64,000 nucleotides of DNA from Buddleja alternifolia (Eukaryota; Streptophyta; Magnoliopsida; Lamiales; Scrophulariaceae), in assembly GCA_019426215.1 (NCBI GenBank), contig CM033393.1, positions 26,042,591-26,106,590 of the forward strand, written 5' to 3'. The notes under the pieces are model-generated. The model made no database searches. It had not been told where the DNA came from and saw only the letters and a list, made by a program, of their open reading frames with translations. This document shows positions 20,719 through 33,037 of the stretch, one piece after another. The translations under genes and the position numbers were made by a program. Position 1 is the first letter of the stretch. Every line of letters begins with the position of its first letter.

Positions 20719-22265
20719 TGTTGGTCCCAAGTGGCATACGAAAGGGTCTAGATGGGGGGGGGGGGGTGAATAGACCCCAAAGTCTTTTTCGACTTCAAAA
20801 AGGATTCGTATTAAAATGTTTTGGACGCTTGAAATATAGACGCTCGACTAAGAGTTTACTTTAAATATAGACGCTTCGGCTGAGCGTCTAATGAAGACTG
20901 TTTTATAAAGTTAACTTAGATTTTAGAATTTGAATACTATAACCAAATAGGTTTAAACATTCACTTCTTTAATCAGTGTTAGCACAGCGGAATGATTTTG
21001 AAGTCTTCTTTTTTGAAAGCTTTAGCATCACAGAAAGTGTTTTAGTTGCTTAGCGTTCACTTGAGTTTTACTTAACAGATTTATACAAAAGTATAATAAT
21101 ATGAAGAATGACTGTAAAGTAAAGAGCACGATATTTGTAAGGTTCGTTGGGTGGTGTAATCCCAACTACGTCCTTCTTCTCCTTGAACACTTGGAGGCAA
21201 TCCACTAAGATGGTTCTCAAAGAATCACAGAGAAACTTCTACAAATTAGGGAGAGATGTATGTTGATGACTTGAGCTCCTTGATCACACAGATTTCTGCT
21301 CCAAATCACTTCTATCCCCTTGCTTCTTTCACCCAGAAATAATGCAAGTATCCAACTTCGACTTCACACAGATCGCGAGACTTGGATGAGGTTTTTCTAA
21401 ACGATTTGTTTGATTTTGATAAAGTTCAAACAACTAGGAATATCTCAATAGTTGTGTAGGTTTCTCCGAAAAGAGTATTGGTTGACTGTCTCAGGAATTG
21501 AAGAAAAGCAAGGAGAATGTTTGCTTGAATATTCTGGCTTTTCTGAGATTTTAAGGAATGAGACTTCAATGCAACAACAATTTGGCTTGGAGTGGATCGT
21601 TGTTTTTGGCTTGTTGTTGAAGTCCTATTATAGGCATTCTTGGAAAAAGCGTTCGTTTGACACATGCACAGGCGCGTGTCTCTCACTTCCGCTAGTGAAC
21701 CACTTTTGTCCTTTTTCCTGAAAATCTACTGCACAAAAGTTGGTGCTGCAGTCTGTGAAAAGTTGACAGTCTAATAGGGTGGCTTCTTCGTACGTCTGAA
21801 AGTGCTTATCATATTGAATGCTCTTATCAGCATTTAATGCATTTGAATTAAATACCCGTTGGTATTTAATGCACTGAGAATAATTGCATTAAACTCCTTC
21901 TGGACTTGGAAATAAATTCCAGTGAAATCCATCATTGATAGATGCTTATCCATCCTTGAATTGCTTCTGCCCGATAAGGTAACGCATGATATAGCTGGAT
22001 ATTTAGACGCTTGGAAACTTTATCTTCATTCAAACTTCAAGCACTTGAGACTTCAAACTTAATTACTGATAAGCTCACTCAGAATTCATCAGACGCTCAG
22101 CCTAACAATCTAGAATAAAACAAAACGAAGCTTATAAAGCCTATTACAAATCTAACGCTTCAAAGCTTATACATGATTTTTACTAAAATCAAACTTACAT
22201 ATTTTGGGGTCTAACATAAATTCCTAATTGTCATCATCAAAACATCTAACATGAAATTCCTAACA
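20719..22265 (-). repeat. element A, 3' LTR
   Basis: On the plus strand it runs TGTTGGTCCCAAG...CCTAACA. A run of 13 or so G (about 20754-20766) lies near the left edge. A degenerate TATA-like word is near 21627. It contains about 21 bp (near 20905) that are missing in the 5' LTR, so the two LTRs have diverged. Confidence 0.92.
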
Positions 22266-22279
22266 ATTTCCCCCTTTTT
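22266..22279 (-). promoter_or_regulatory. element A polypurine tract
   Basis: The minus strand reads AAAAAGGGGGAAAT directly before the 3' LTR, as expected for a copia PPT. Confidence 0.85.
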
Positions 22280-22698
22280 GATGCTGGCAATACTTACTCT
22301 TTATAGTTCAAGAATTAGACAGCCAAAAACAAAGTTAGCTTTGGTTAGATAAGGTTAGTTGATGTTAGTTATGCTTCAACGAGTTGTTTCAGCTGAAAAA
22401 TGCATTTTATATATGTCAATGATTACAAGCATTTTTACAACTAAACAAAAATTTCATAAGAGACAAGAATATAGATAATGTAAATCAAGAAGTCTTAACG
22501 ACTTGGTCTAACTATGTATCGCTTGGGCATTTCAGCTCGAATAGCTTCAGTTATGCTATCCTCCAAAGTCATCATCACTTCATGATCTTTGTCTATTATG
22601 AGCTTATTCTCTTCCTTTTGTCTCTTCTTGAAAGCTACAAAATGTCTGTCCCATTCAGTCGGGTCAATACCTATATACCTTAAGCAAACTCTGAAAGT

Positions 22699-25600
22699 TC
22701 AGTTGAATTCAGACATCTGCCTTTCTTCAGCTAAAATTCTTGGATCTGTCGGTTCTAGAATCGATGCTCTTTGAAGAGGAATGTCAAACTGTTCAAGCCG
22801 TGCTCTAGTAGGTATTAGTAGATTTGGATATAGAGCTAGTGCAGGTTCTCTTAGCGTTCTACTAGGCGCTTTAGCAGGATCACTTACTCCATAAGCAGGT
22901 ATCCAGGATGGGAGTCTTGACTCAGAGAGAGTAGATAAATGCTGACGCTTCGGCGGCGGAGGAGGATCTTGAGCTCTTGAACCTGACGCTCTTCTCTTTT
23001 CTCCTTTTCTCTTCTCTTCCCCCTTATTGCCATCATCAGCCTTCAGAAAATGTTTTGTGAGTAGACTAACCTGAGAGGCAATCTGAGACAATGAAGCTGT
23101 AATATCATTAAAACGCTTGTCGAACTGTTCGTTCATTGCGAGAAGCTTAGCGTTGGTAGCATCATTCATCTCTTGAAATTCTGTACGACACTCATTAACA
23201 GCCGCTTGAGCAGAACCTTTCATATGACCTATTTGAGCGCTCATGATTTGAGATTCAGTCTTTGCCAGATCTGTCTTAATCCAGTAAAGGGATTCTTCAT
23301 TTTGAGTAGCTTGATTGCTCATCTCCTCTAATACTGATTTCAGAAAAGGTCCAAATGATTGACCCACATCTGATGGAACCGCTTGAGAAGCCGGTCGTTT
23401 AAATCTAGATGTATGCTTGAGTGAGTCAAGGGGAGCTTGATATGCAGGATCGAAAATTATACCTCGTACATCAGTTTGAAGATCCTCAGCAGTATCAGCA
23501 GCAACAGAATCAACGAGTTTAGGAGCGTCAGGAATAGCTTTTGGTGGAGACGCTTGAACTGATTCTTCAGCAGACGCTGAAAGACTTGCAACTTTTGAAG
23601 TGGACGCTGGTACGGATTCTGCAATTGACTCAATCACTGACCCCTCTTGATGAAAGTCATCGAATTGGAAGTTCCAGTTAGCAATATCTGTGTAGGAATC
23701 TAAGCCAGCTTCTAGAAGTTCAGTCAGTCTGGAACGAGAGATGCAAGTCCCTTGAATGAAAGTGCGAAGGGGACTATCTATGGCTCAGACGTACATTGGA
23801 CCCATGATGTCCAATACGTGGTTTAGGAAGATCCTTGACTGTGGCTTTGGAATGAGAAATGATGTATCTAGGCAGTAATGCAAGGAAAATCCAATAATCC
23901 GATCTGTAGGAAGACGCTGTGACTTGTGAGCTTCTGGCACATACCTGCAGTAATAGTCTTCCAAATACGGATACACTGCCCGAGCTATGCCTTGATTGCG
24001 TTCAAGTAAGGAGAGAACATAGGCATAATGATCGTTTATTTCCTGTCTAATAGAAGGGAGAAGTGGATAACCTTGGAAGTTTTGAATCCTCGAGCCATTT
24101 GGCTTCCATAGATTTTCAGTGAAGATCTTGTCGAAATGAGGAATGGAAGCCATGATCTTTATCATCAGTCTAAAATTGTCATCGCAGTGGCTTGGTGAGA
24201 AGTTCAAACAAGATGGGGATGAACTGCCACTGGTGGACGCTTGAGCATTGAACTGGAGAGGAGTGACGGAAAGCCTTTGTAGCGCTTGTCGTAGAAAATG
24301 TTCTATCTGTTGACGAACTTCAGGTAGCTGTTCAACAGATCCAACTCTCGTCTGATGCTTCTCAAGGCAATACTTGACAAACTGATGCTTCTTGTCATGC
24401 ATGCCTATGCCAAAAAGATGGGGAGCTTGAACTAACTCCGGAAATGTATATTTATGGCCCACATACGCTTCAGCCCAATTTACCTCGGCCATACAGTAAT
24501 CTGTCCCAGCGTTAATCATAGCTCTAACGCCTTCATGATGAATATCTCTGATAGACTCAAAGCGATATCTATCAATTCGATAGTTAGCATTCTAGACACT
24601 ATCAAAATATGCATCAGCTTCAGTCTGGATCACATCTGTGAGAGATGCTAGACGCTCACCGGCGTGAATTCCTTTATTCTTCCACAGTAGAAGTGGATTG
24701 GCAGAATTCAAGTTCTCTTCACTGTGTGCTATGATAGGAAAGTGTGTGTAGCCTTCTTTGTTCAAAACGGTTTCAGATGGATTGAGAAAGGTTGGGCGAA
24801 AAGGATCATACACTCTGATGTTGTAGTCCCTTAGAGCGAAACCGGTTGACTTGTTGTGCCCATAGTCTAGATAGTAAGCCAGATCCACATCACACTTAGG
24901 AGTTCTGCTTCCTTGTCTGTCTTGCTGAAGAATAAGGGAAGACAGTATCTGATCCGGAGTTTTACCGAGTTGAACTGCCAGATAGTATTTCTCCTCAATT
25001 TCTATCAGCTCACTGTTGAATACTATATCGCTGATCTGATTGTCGAAGTCAATTAGCGAGGCTACCTCATTCTCAGCATTAAGTCTTCTTTGAGCGCTGG
25101 GGGCATAAAATTGATTGAATGATCAATCGCCTTCACTGGGTCCAACTTGAAGAAATGCTTTGGCTTTGTAACATCTTTAGCAACGCTCTAATTTTCTGAG
25201 CGTGCCTCTGTTATAGCCGGAACACTAGTTGACGCTTGAACCTCTTTGGGAGCAGGTTCCTCTACGTCAAGTGTAGCAGCTTCTGTGGCAACATCTTTGG
25301 TAATAGCCACAATATTTATCATCTCAACATCCAGGTGGACGTCTGTTAATGCTTCAACAGCAGCTGGAACTAAAGCTGTAACATAAGAACTATCCTCTAT
25401 AAGAGCGGGATCTTCTACAGAGGTAGGAAAGGAAATGTTGTGGGAAGAAATAAACTTACCCTGAGAACTTGTCTCAACAGCAACTTGAGCGCTTGGCTCA
25501 ACAGTTTCAGGCTCTTCAGGAACAGGAGCAGCTCGACGCTTGCTTATCCTGGAACGCTTAAAATTTTCTTCACGTTGACTCCTTCAACGAGCTTTAGCGT

Positions 25601-26634
25601 TTGAGCGGGAGGAGTGGTAGATGGTTCCTCAAAGTCTATTTGTTTAATAATCCCTTCTAGCTTCCTATGCCTAATGAGAGGAATCTTGTCCTCTGCATCC
25701 TCATCAGTGTCCTCATCATCCTTTTGAGGAGAAGGAGTGACTTGAGCCTTGGGCTTTCTGGGAGTTTTCTTCTTTGTAGCAGCCGGACGCTTCACGACTT
25801 CTTCTAGAACTGGATGCTCAACTTCTTCATCTGACACTTCGCGTACTTCTAGACGCTCAAATAGTGGTCTAGCAGCACCACCAACTTTGGGCGGATTGAA
25901 CAGATTGTTCAGAATTCTTCTTCCCAGCATCTTGGTCTTGTTCAGCGGTTGACCAGATGAGTAGACACAGTCTGATTTATACAATAGGTCGCTCAAAATA
26001 AGCCCATAAGGTTTATTTAGGGCGCTTAAACAGTCTCTAAACCTTCCAAATACATACTCACTCCAGTTTATCTTGAGAATGAGGAGTATCGCCATCATCA
26101 TCTGTAATTGAACTGGGTTTACTTTATCAAAGGTACCCACTCAACATTCTATGATTTTGCTGCAAAAATCAGCCATCAGTCGGTATTTGGACACTAAATC
26201 TTTCTTTTCAAAGTGATGTTTGTATGGTATTACGTCATAAGCACTCATAGTCATCCATGCTTTCTTGATTTGTTCTAAAGTAACACTGTCCAATGCCTCA
26301 CACTCGTTTGGGAGATTGAAGTTCTTGGCAATGGAAGCAGTAGACAAAAAAAATTCCTTTGGTGGCTCCTTCTTGGATATAGGAATGAGACAAGAGATAG
26401 ACTTCTTGTCCACGGAGAGTTTAGCAGTTTTCCAGAAGATGTCGACTTCCATTGGAAACAGATAGGAATACTTAGTCAGGAATATTTTAAGCCCAGCCTT
26501 GGTTACCATGTCCATCATATCAGTTAGATTGATCTGAGGTTGCTCATAAAGAAATTTCCAATCGACAACAAGGCCTTCAGTAACCTTGATTATAGGCTCG
26601 GCCAAAGTAGAAGCAGATTTCTTTGGTGCCATTT
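22699..26634 (-). pseudogene. element A third frame (env-position ORF), broken
   Basis: After pol, the minus strand encodes what was one product of roughly 1300 codons, starting MAPKKSASTLAEP at 26634 and ending SEFN at 22699. Breaks: TGA at 26141-26143, a frameshift near 25555, a TAG near 25190 with another frameshift near 25090, TAG at 24592-24594, and TGA at 23785-23787. Visible parts are an N-terminal globular region, an acidic/basic linker (KKTPRKPK, then DEDTDEDAED), a Ser/Ala/Pro-rich region, another globular block (DVDLAYYLDYGHNKS to NHVLDIMGP), and a C-terminal helical/low-complexity tail with PPPPPKRQ. Some Sireviruses carry an env-like frame here; I see no signal peptide or membrane anchor, so an envelope role is not supported. 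Function unknown. Confidence 0.65.
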
Positions 26635-26769
26635 TTAGTGAAAGAGATGAACTGAGATTTTCTTTTGCTTTGAAAGAGAGAAAGAGAGAGAGTAAAATTT
26701 GCAGAGTGACTGTGCAGAGAGTAAAGTAAATAATTTTCTGCAAAAATTGTGTTTTAAATGACACAGAAG

Positions 26770-27456
26770 AAAATTTTGAAACTTGTGTTCTCTCGTCTTG
26801 CTAAGATGTAGACATGTGTAAAGTGGCTCAATCTCAGCCATGCATAGTATTAACTGCGGATGCGAGTTTTGTGTAAGAGAGAGAAGTTACATTTGGTAAC
26901 TCCCATATATAATGATTTGACATCCGAGAGTTAAAATTTGAAAAACGTATGGGATTTTCAGAGTGTAGTACACGCGCCTAATGGTACACTGACACGTACA
27001 TAGACACGTGCTATTTCTGAACCGCCATTTTGAAAAGTTTTGATTACCCGCCAGTTTGATGTGATGGAAGCATGTAGATAGAGTACAACATAGACTGTTG
27101 AGTCTATCCACTACTTCAAGAAGCTTGTAAAATTTATGCATGAGTTTTATAAACGATTTTATATTGAGTGTTGAATGGAATTGGTTCAACGCTTAAACTT
27201 GTTAAATTTATATTGACGCTTGAAATTAAGATCCTTTTATATTTTAGCGTCAACATATTGTGCATAAATAATTCTGAGCGTTGATGATCATGCACATGAA
27301 AGTTTTTGATCATTGACGCTTGAAATATGTTTCAAGTACAATTTTAAGGTTCCCGTTAAGTTTGATAACTTGTAACAACTTTTCAAAAATCTTTTGGACA
27401 TAAATAAAGTGGATTCCCCCTAAATTATATGTCTAATAAAATATGATGCATAATGA
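26770..27456 (-). other. element A spacer between pol and the third frame
   Basis: About 690 bp on the minus strand without a supported gene. It is AT-rich with several AAGCGT/GACGCT words and probably holds the leader or promoter for the third frame. Confidence 0.5.
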
Positions 27457-30400
27457 TTAAGCGTTTAAGTCGATCATACCTAATTCACTTCTCAAAGTAA
27501 GAAATTGTTGTTCGTTGAGTGCTTTGGTGAAGATATCTGCCAATTGTTTGTCAGTTCCAATAAAATGCATGGAGATATCTTTCTTTTGAACATGGTCACG
27601 AAGAAAATGGTATCTAATGTCAATATGTTTGGTTCTGGAGTGAAGAACAGGGTTTTGAGTCATGGCTAAAGCGCTTTGGTTATCACAATGAATGGGGGTT
27701 GGACCTAGGATTATACCATAATCTCTAAGTTGTTGCCTCATCCATAACACTTGTGAACAACAACTTCCTGCAGCTACATACTCAGCTTCGGTTGTGGAGA
27801 TAGCTATCGATTGTTGTTTCTTACTATGCCATGAAACTAACCTATCACCTAGAAATTGACATGTACCACTAGTGCTCTTATGATCTATTTTGCAACCTGC
27901 AAAATCTGCATCTGAGTAATTAATTAGCTCAAAAGGATAGTCCCTAGGATACCATAAGCCCACATTTTGTGTGCCTTTTAGGTATTTAAGGATCTTCTTG
28001 GCAGCAATTAAGTGTGACTGTTTAGGATCGGCTTGAAACCGTGCACACATGCATACCGAAAACATAATATCAGGTCTACTAGCAGTAAGATAAAGAAGTG
28101 ATCCAATGATACCTCTATAGTTAGTGATATCAACTTTCTTCCCACTTTCATCTTTATCTAGCTTAAGCGTTTGGCTCATTGGAATTTTTGAATATGATGC
28201 ATTTTCCAGACCAAATTTCTTAATCATATCTTTTGTATATTTAGCTTGATTAATAAATATGCCATTAGGGAGTTGTTTAACTTGTAATCCTAAGAAAAAA
28301 GTTAATTCACCCATCATGCTCATTTCAAATTGTTCTTGCATCATTTTCGAAAATTTCTCACACGGACGTTTGTTAGTAGAACCAAATATAATATCATCAA
28401 CATAAATTTGGACTAAGAGAATATCTTCATCATTGGTAATCTTAAATAACGTTGTATCAACGCTGCCTTTTGAAAAACCTTTACGAATAAGGAAAATAGA
28501 GAGAGTGTCATACCATGCTCGAGGTGCTTGCTTAAGCCCATAAAGCACTTTGTCTAGCTTGTAAACTATACCCTTACCATGGTTGTTGAAGAATCCTGGT
28601 GGTTGCTCCACATATACTTCTTCTTGGAGTTTACCATTCAGAAAGGCACTCTTCACGCCCATTTGATACACTGTAAATTTGTTGAACGCTGCATACGCTA
28701 GAAACATACGAATTACTTCAAGACGGGCGACAGGAGCATATGTCTCATCAAAATCAATTCCCTCTTCTTGGCAATATCCTTCAGCAATGAGTCTAGCCTT
28801 GTTCCTTATCACAATGTCATTCTCATCCATCTTGTTTCTATATACCCATCTAGTTCTAATAACTCCTTGGTGAATTGGTCTTAGTACTAGTGTCCAAACC
28901 TTACTTCGTTCAAACTGATTGAGCTCTTCTTGCATGGCTTTAATCCAACTTGGATCGCTTAGAGCTTCATCCACTTTCTTAGGCTCCATTTGAGATAGAA
29001 AGCTTGCGAACATAGCCTCATTAAATGTAGCGGCTCTAGTCCTAACAGGCGCTTCAATATCTCCAATAATCTGCTCAGGTGGATGATCACGCAGCCATAG
29101 TCTATCTGGTTGGAATGGGTTAAGAGGTTGAACAGGCGCTTGACGATCAGACGCTTGACTTTCCTCTTGCGTAGGCGCTTCAAGTTCACTGATTCTTGTT
29201 TGCTCTCGATGATCACTCTCTTCATGATCATCACTAGATCTTGCAATGTTATCTGAAATATCCTCACGAGTAATCTTAGGAGGTGGCACTGAGATCTCAT
29301 CATCATCGTCACTATCATCATCAATTGTAATCTTAGACGCTTGATGACATAGATCTTCAACTCCTACATCATTCACATTAACCTTACTCGGTTCTTGGTT
29401 AGCATCATCAAAAACAACATGAATAGATTCTTCAACCTTCGATTTGATCTTGTTTAGGATGCGAAAATTCTTTTAATTCTTAGCGTAGCCTAGAAAGATT
29501 CCCTCATCCGCTTTAGGATCAAATGTCTTTAGGCTTTGGGATCCATTGTTATGAATAAAACATTTAGAACCAAAGACATGAAAGTATGAAACATTTGGCT
29601 TACGTCCCTTCCACAGTTCATATGGAGTTTTCCCATACTGTTTATTGATCATGCAGCGATTTTGAGTGTAACAGGCAGTATTGATCACTTCGGCCTAAAA
29701 CCTAGGAGCAAGCTTGGACTCTGCTAACATTGTCTTAGCAGCTTCCTTGAGCGTTCTGTTGCGGCGCTCAGCAACATCATTCTGTTGGGGAGTTCTGGGA
29801 GCTGAATACTCATGATGTATTCCATTCTCTACACAAAACTTCTCAACAACCTTGTTAGTAAACTTAGTACCGTGATCGCTTCTTATTCTTGCAACTTTAA
29901 GATTTTTTAATGTTTGAAGTTGCCGAATAAGCGTTGTTAACTTGTCACATATTTCATTTTTGGATGAAAGAAATTCCACCTAAGTAAATCAAGAGAAATC
30001 ATCCACTATCACCAAAGTATACTTTTTACCGCTCACACTAATCATTTGAATGGGTCCAAACAAATCCATGTGAAGTAGTTCAAGTATTCTAGAGGTAGAT
30101 AGATGAGGTTTTCTCTTGAAGGATGATTTGACTTGTTTGCCCATTTAACAAGCATAACAAAGGCGATCCTTATGAAATGATCCTTTTGGTAATCCCTCTA
30201 CAAGATTTAGATTTATAAGCTGCGAGATTGTCTTAAAGTTGAGGTGATTCATTTTTCTATGCCATAACCAACCCGTTTTAGATTCATTTTTAGCAACAAA
30301 ACAATTTGGGTTGTTATCAAGTGTTGAACCCCAATCTACCAAATATACATTGTTTGTTCTTTTACCTTTCAATTTAGTAGACTTAGTCTTAGCGTCATTT

Positions 30401-30696
30401 ATATAGCAACAGTCACTTGAGAATATGACTTCAAAGCCTTTATCACAAAATTGACTTATGCTTAATAAATTGTACTTTAGACCCTCAACATAATACACAT
30501 CACTTATCATGATGTTTCCCCTATGCACAGTACCTATACCTTTGGTTTTACCTTTGGAGTTGTCACCAAATACAACCTGAGGACCATTGGTAGTTCGATA
30601 GTTGATCAGAAGATCTTTGGAACCAGTCATGTGCCTTGACGATCCACTATCGAAGTACCAAACAGATGTATCGGCTTTAGCTCTAGGTACCTGCAA
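27457..30696 (-). pseudogene. pol: element A Pol (PR-IN-RT-RNaseH), several stops
   Basis: Copia-order polyprotein. Protease motif WYFDSGSSRHMTG near 30660. Integrase: HHCC finger (HRKMNH ... CYAC) near 30255-30145, then LHMDLFGP, IRSDHGTKF and NDVAERRNRT carrying the D-D-E triad. [30 protein letters not shown] near 28390. RNase [26 protein letters not shown]. The frame is continuous from 30696 to 27457 apart from stops: TAA at 30145-30147 directly after the zinc finger, two stops in 29980-30005, TAG at 29695-29697 and TAA at 29473-29475. A frameshift near 30700 separates it from gag. The RT/RNase H part (639 codons) is open, but the integrase is disabled. Confidence 0.9.
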
Positions 30697-30710
30697 TCTA
30701 AAGGGAAGTT

Positions 30711-32801
30711 CTATTTCTGTTTAGGTACCCATTGTTGTTTGGGTCCTTTACCATTAGTAGCATTGTTAGTTTGAATTAGAACTTTAGGAACCCATATTTG
30801 CCTAGTCTTCATTGTAGGAATACTGGCCTTCTTGGGTTTCACATTGTGTTGTGTGTGTTGTTTGGGTGTATAGTAATATCCTCGATTATAATAGTAATCA
30901 TAATCATAGTCATAGTCATAATCATCATAGTAGCGATAATGTGATCTAGACCGTTGTGGATATTGACGCTGGTATTTCCTTGGCGCTGGCTTAGGGTGCA
31001 CTTTTGATGCTGGACGTTTAGCGCTTGATTCACAGTGGGTAGGTTTATCCTTAGCCTTCTGAGCGTTTGAACGAACTCGTCTTTGTGAATCATTTTCTTT
31101 TGCCTTTCCTTTGCCTGAGTCAGCTTTGGCTTTCTCATTTGGCCTCTTACCATTGTCGTTTGGTTCATTTAGTGTTTGTCTTTGTGTACCTTCTTTAACA
31201 AAGAAAATACCTTTTCCTTTGTTGTTTGCCGTAACATTTGATTTGTTTGGTTGTTTACCAAATTTATTGCATCCTAAACCGGTCTTTTCCCCAAATAACC
31301 TTGTTACCTTAGTCACATTGTCTAGCTTTCTTGACGCTTTAGACAATGATGAGACGAGCTATTCTGATTTAGCAAGTCTAGCAATCAGCTCAGCTTCTCT
31401 CTTGACTATCATATCAAGATCACTTTTCAACTGGATTATTTCACTCTCAAGTGATTGGTTTTTCTCAATGCACTGTTGCTGAACTTGCAATTCTGCTTCG
31501 AGCGTCACTTTATCACTTTTGAGCGATGAAATAATATCAAAGTGATTTTGGTATAATTTGGCGAAAACTTGACAATCATTATAATATTCTTTGACTTTGT
31601 CAAGTAATTCTTCATAAGAAAGAGGAAGAGATCATTCAGTGTTTACCTCAGGAGACGCTTCATCATCTCTGACCATGAGACAAATAAGCGCTGAGTCATC
31701 AACTGGCTCATCATCATCACTACTTTCTTCTTAAGACTCCAAGTCTTCAGGTGCGGATGCTTGTTCTGATTTCGCTAGCAAACCTTGTTGACGAAGGTTG
31801 CTCCTGAATTGGTTTCTATCCAAGTAATCCTGCCTTGAAGGCTTAGATACGTTTGGATAAGGACAATTTACCTGGTAGTGCCCTGGTTTCCTGCAATTAT
31901 AACACAGATTAGTTTTCATCTTTTGTTCATTTGTTAATCTTGCATTGTGTGGTTTTGAGACCACTGGTGCTGAGACATTTTGAGCAGACACTTGGTACTG
32001 AACGGGCGCTTGAGATGTAGGAACAGAATACTGAGGCGCTTGAAACTGTTGATGTATTGGAGCAGGCGCTTGATATGAACTGTGTCCTTGATGCTTAGGA
32101 CTACTTCCTTTCTTTTCATATCTCAAGAACTTTCTGAATCTATTTAGAAGTGCTATTTCCTCATCCTCACTGATATCTGAACCTTTTCCCTTATTACTCG
32201 ATTTACCCTTGATTGATGCTACGAGCGCTCCAGATTCAATTACCGGACTACTCACAACATCACTAGCTGAGTTTAACTCAAACTTAAATGCCTTGAGTTC
32301 TGAAAAGGAGTCTTCTGGACTTAAAAGATCCAACATATTAGATTTTTTCATTGCGTTTGTCCTCATCAAAAATCTACTAGGTAGACTTCTGAAAATCTTA
32401 ACCACCATTTCTCTGTTTTGCAGATCCATTCCCAATGATGTAAGTTCCTTAACAAGAGCTGTGAATCTTATGTCCAATTGCTCTAGGGTCTCGTTAGGTA
32501 ACATCTTAAAGCAGTTGAATTTTTCTTTTTCTCAAGCAATGGAGAGCTTATTTTCCTTGATTTAAGTTGATCCACCATAGATTATAGCCAACTTATCCCA
32601 GATTTCTTTAGTGGTATTACATGATTTAACTTTGTTGAATAAATTGTCGTTGTCACCAATAGCTGTATACAAAGCATTTCGACCAACATTGTCCAAATTT
32701 GCTCTTCGACGCTCATCAATGGACCATTCTTGTTTAGGCTTCTCAACATAGCCATCTGGAGTTTCTTCTATGGCTCCAGGCGCTCTGAAATAATATCGCA
32801 C
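30711..32801 (-). pseudogene. gag: element A Gag, several stops
   Basis: The minus-strand frame from 32801 contains the copia gag core (ERRRANLDN, NTTKEIWDKLAIIYGGS, then LPNETLEQLDIRFT and VVKIFRSLPSRF). A CCHC zinc knuckle CYNCRKPGHYQVNC lies near 31880. Downstream, still in frame, are a coiled-coil-like stretch (31640-31380) and a basic region with a tyrosine/aspartate repeat (DYDYDYDYDYYY) near 30890-30960. Stops interrupt it at 32562-32564 (TAA), near 32531 (TGA), at 31731-31733 (TAA), near 31634 and near 31360. It is clearly a decayed nucleocapsid gene. Confidence 0.85.
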
Positions 32802-32981
32802 ATTTCGTCATCACATGAACAAAGATATTAAAAGCTTTGACCTTCCATCAGTCATAGTTTGACTCGGTCAACTTAGGAACTCAAGAAAATGCCATGAAAG
32901 ACAAATTAAAAGCAACGAAATTTTGAAAAGGGATCTAAACAAGCTGTTACGCTTGGAAATTTTAAAATTTCAACTTTAACC

Positions 32982-32993
32982 GCTCTGATACCA
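32982..32993 (-). promoter_or_regulatory. element A primer-binding site, tRNA-iMet
   Basis: The minus strand reads TGGTATCAGAGC two bases from the LTR end. It is complementary to the 3' part of initiator tRNA-Met, the usual copia primer. Confidence 0.9.
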
Positions 32994-32995
32994 CT

Positions 32996-33037
32996 TGTTG
33001 GTCCCAAGTGGCATACAAAAAGGTCTAGAAGGGGGGG
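32996..33037 (-). repeat. element A 5' LTR, inner fragment
   Basis: TGTTGGTCCCAAGTGG...GGGGGGG matches the left edge of the 3' LTR. It is cut in the G tract by element B; the rest is at 41692-43181. Confidence 0.9.

Noticed and set aside
28679..28873. Short plus-strand frames inside the minus-strand pol genes
   Set aside because: They are antisense shadows of conserved RT sequence; the minus-strand frame has all the catalytic motifs.
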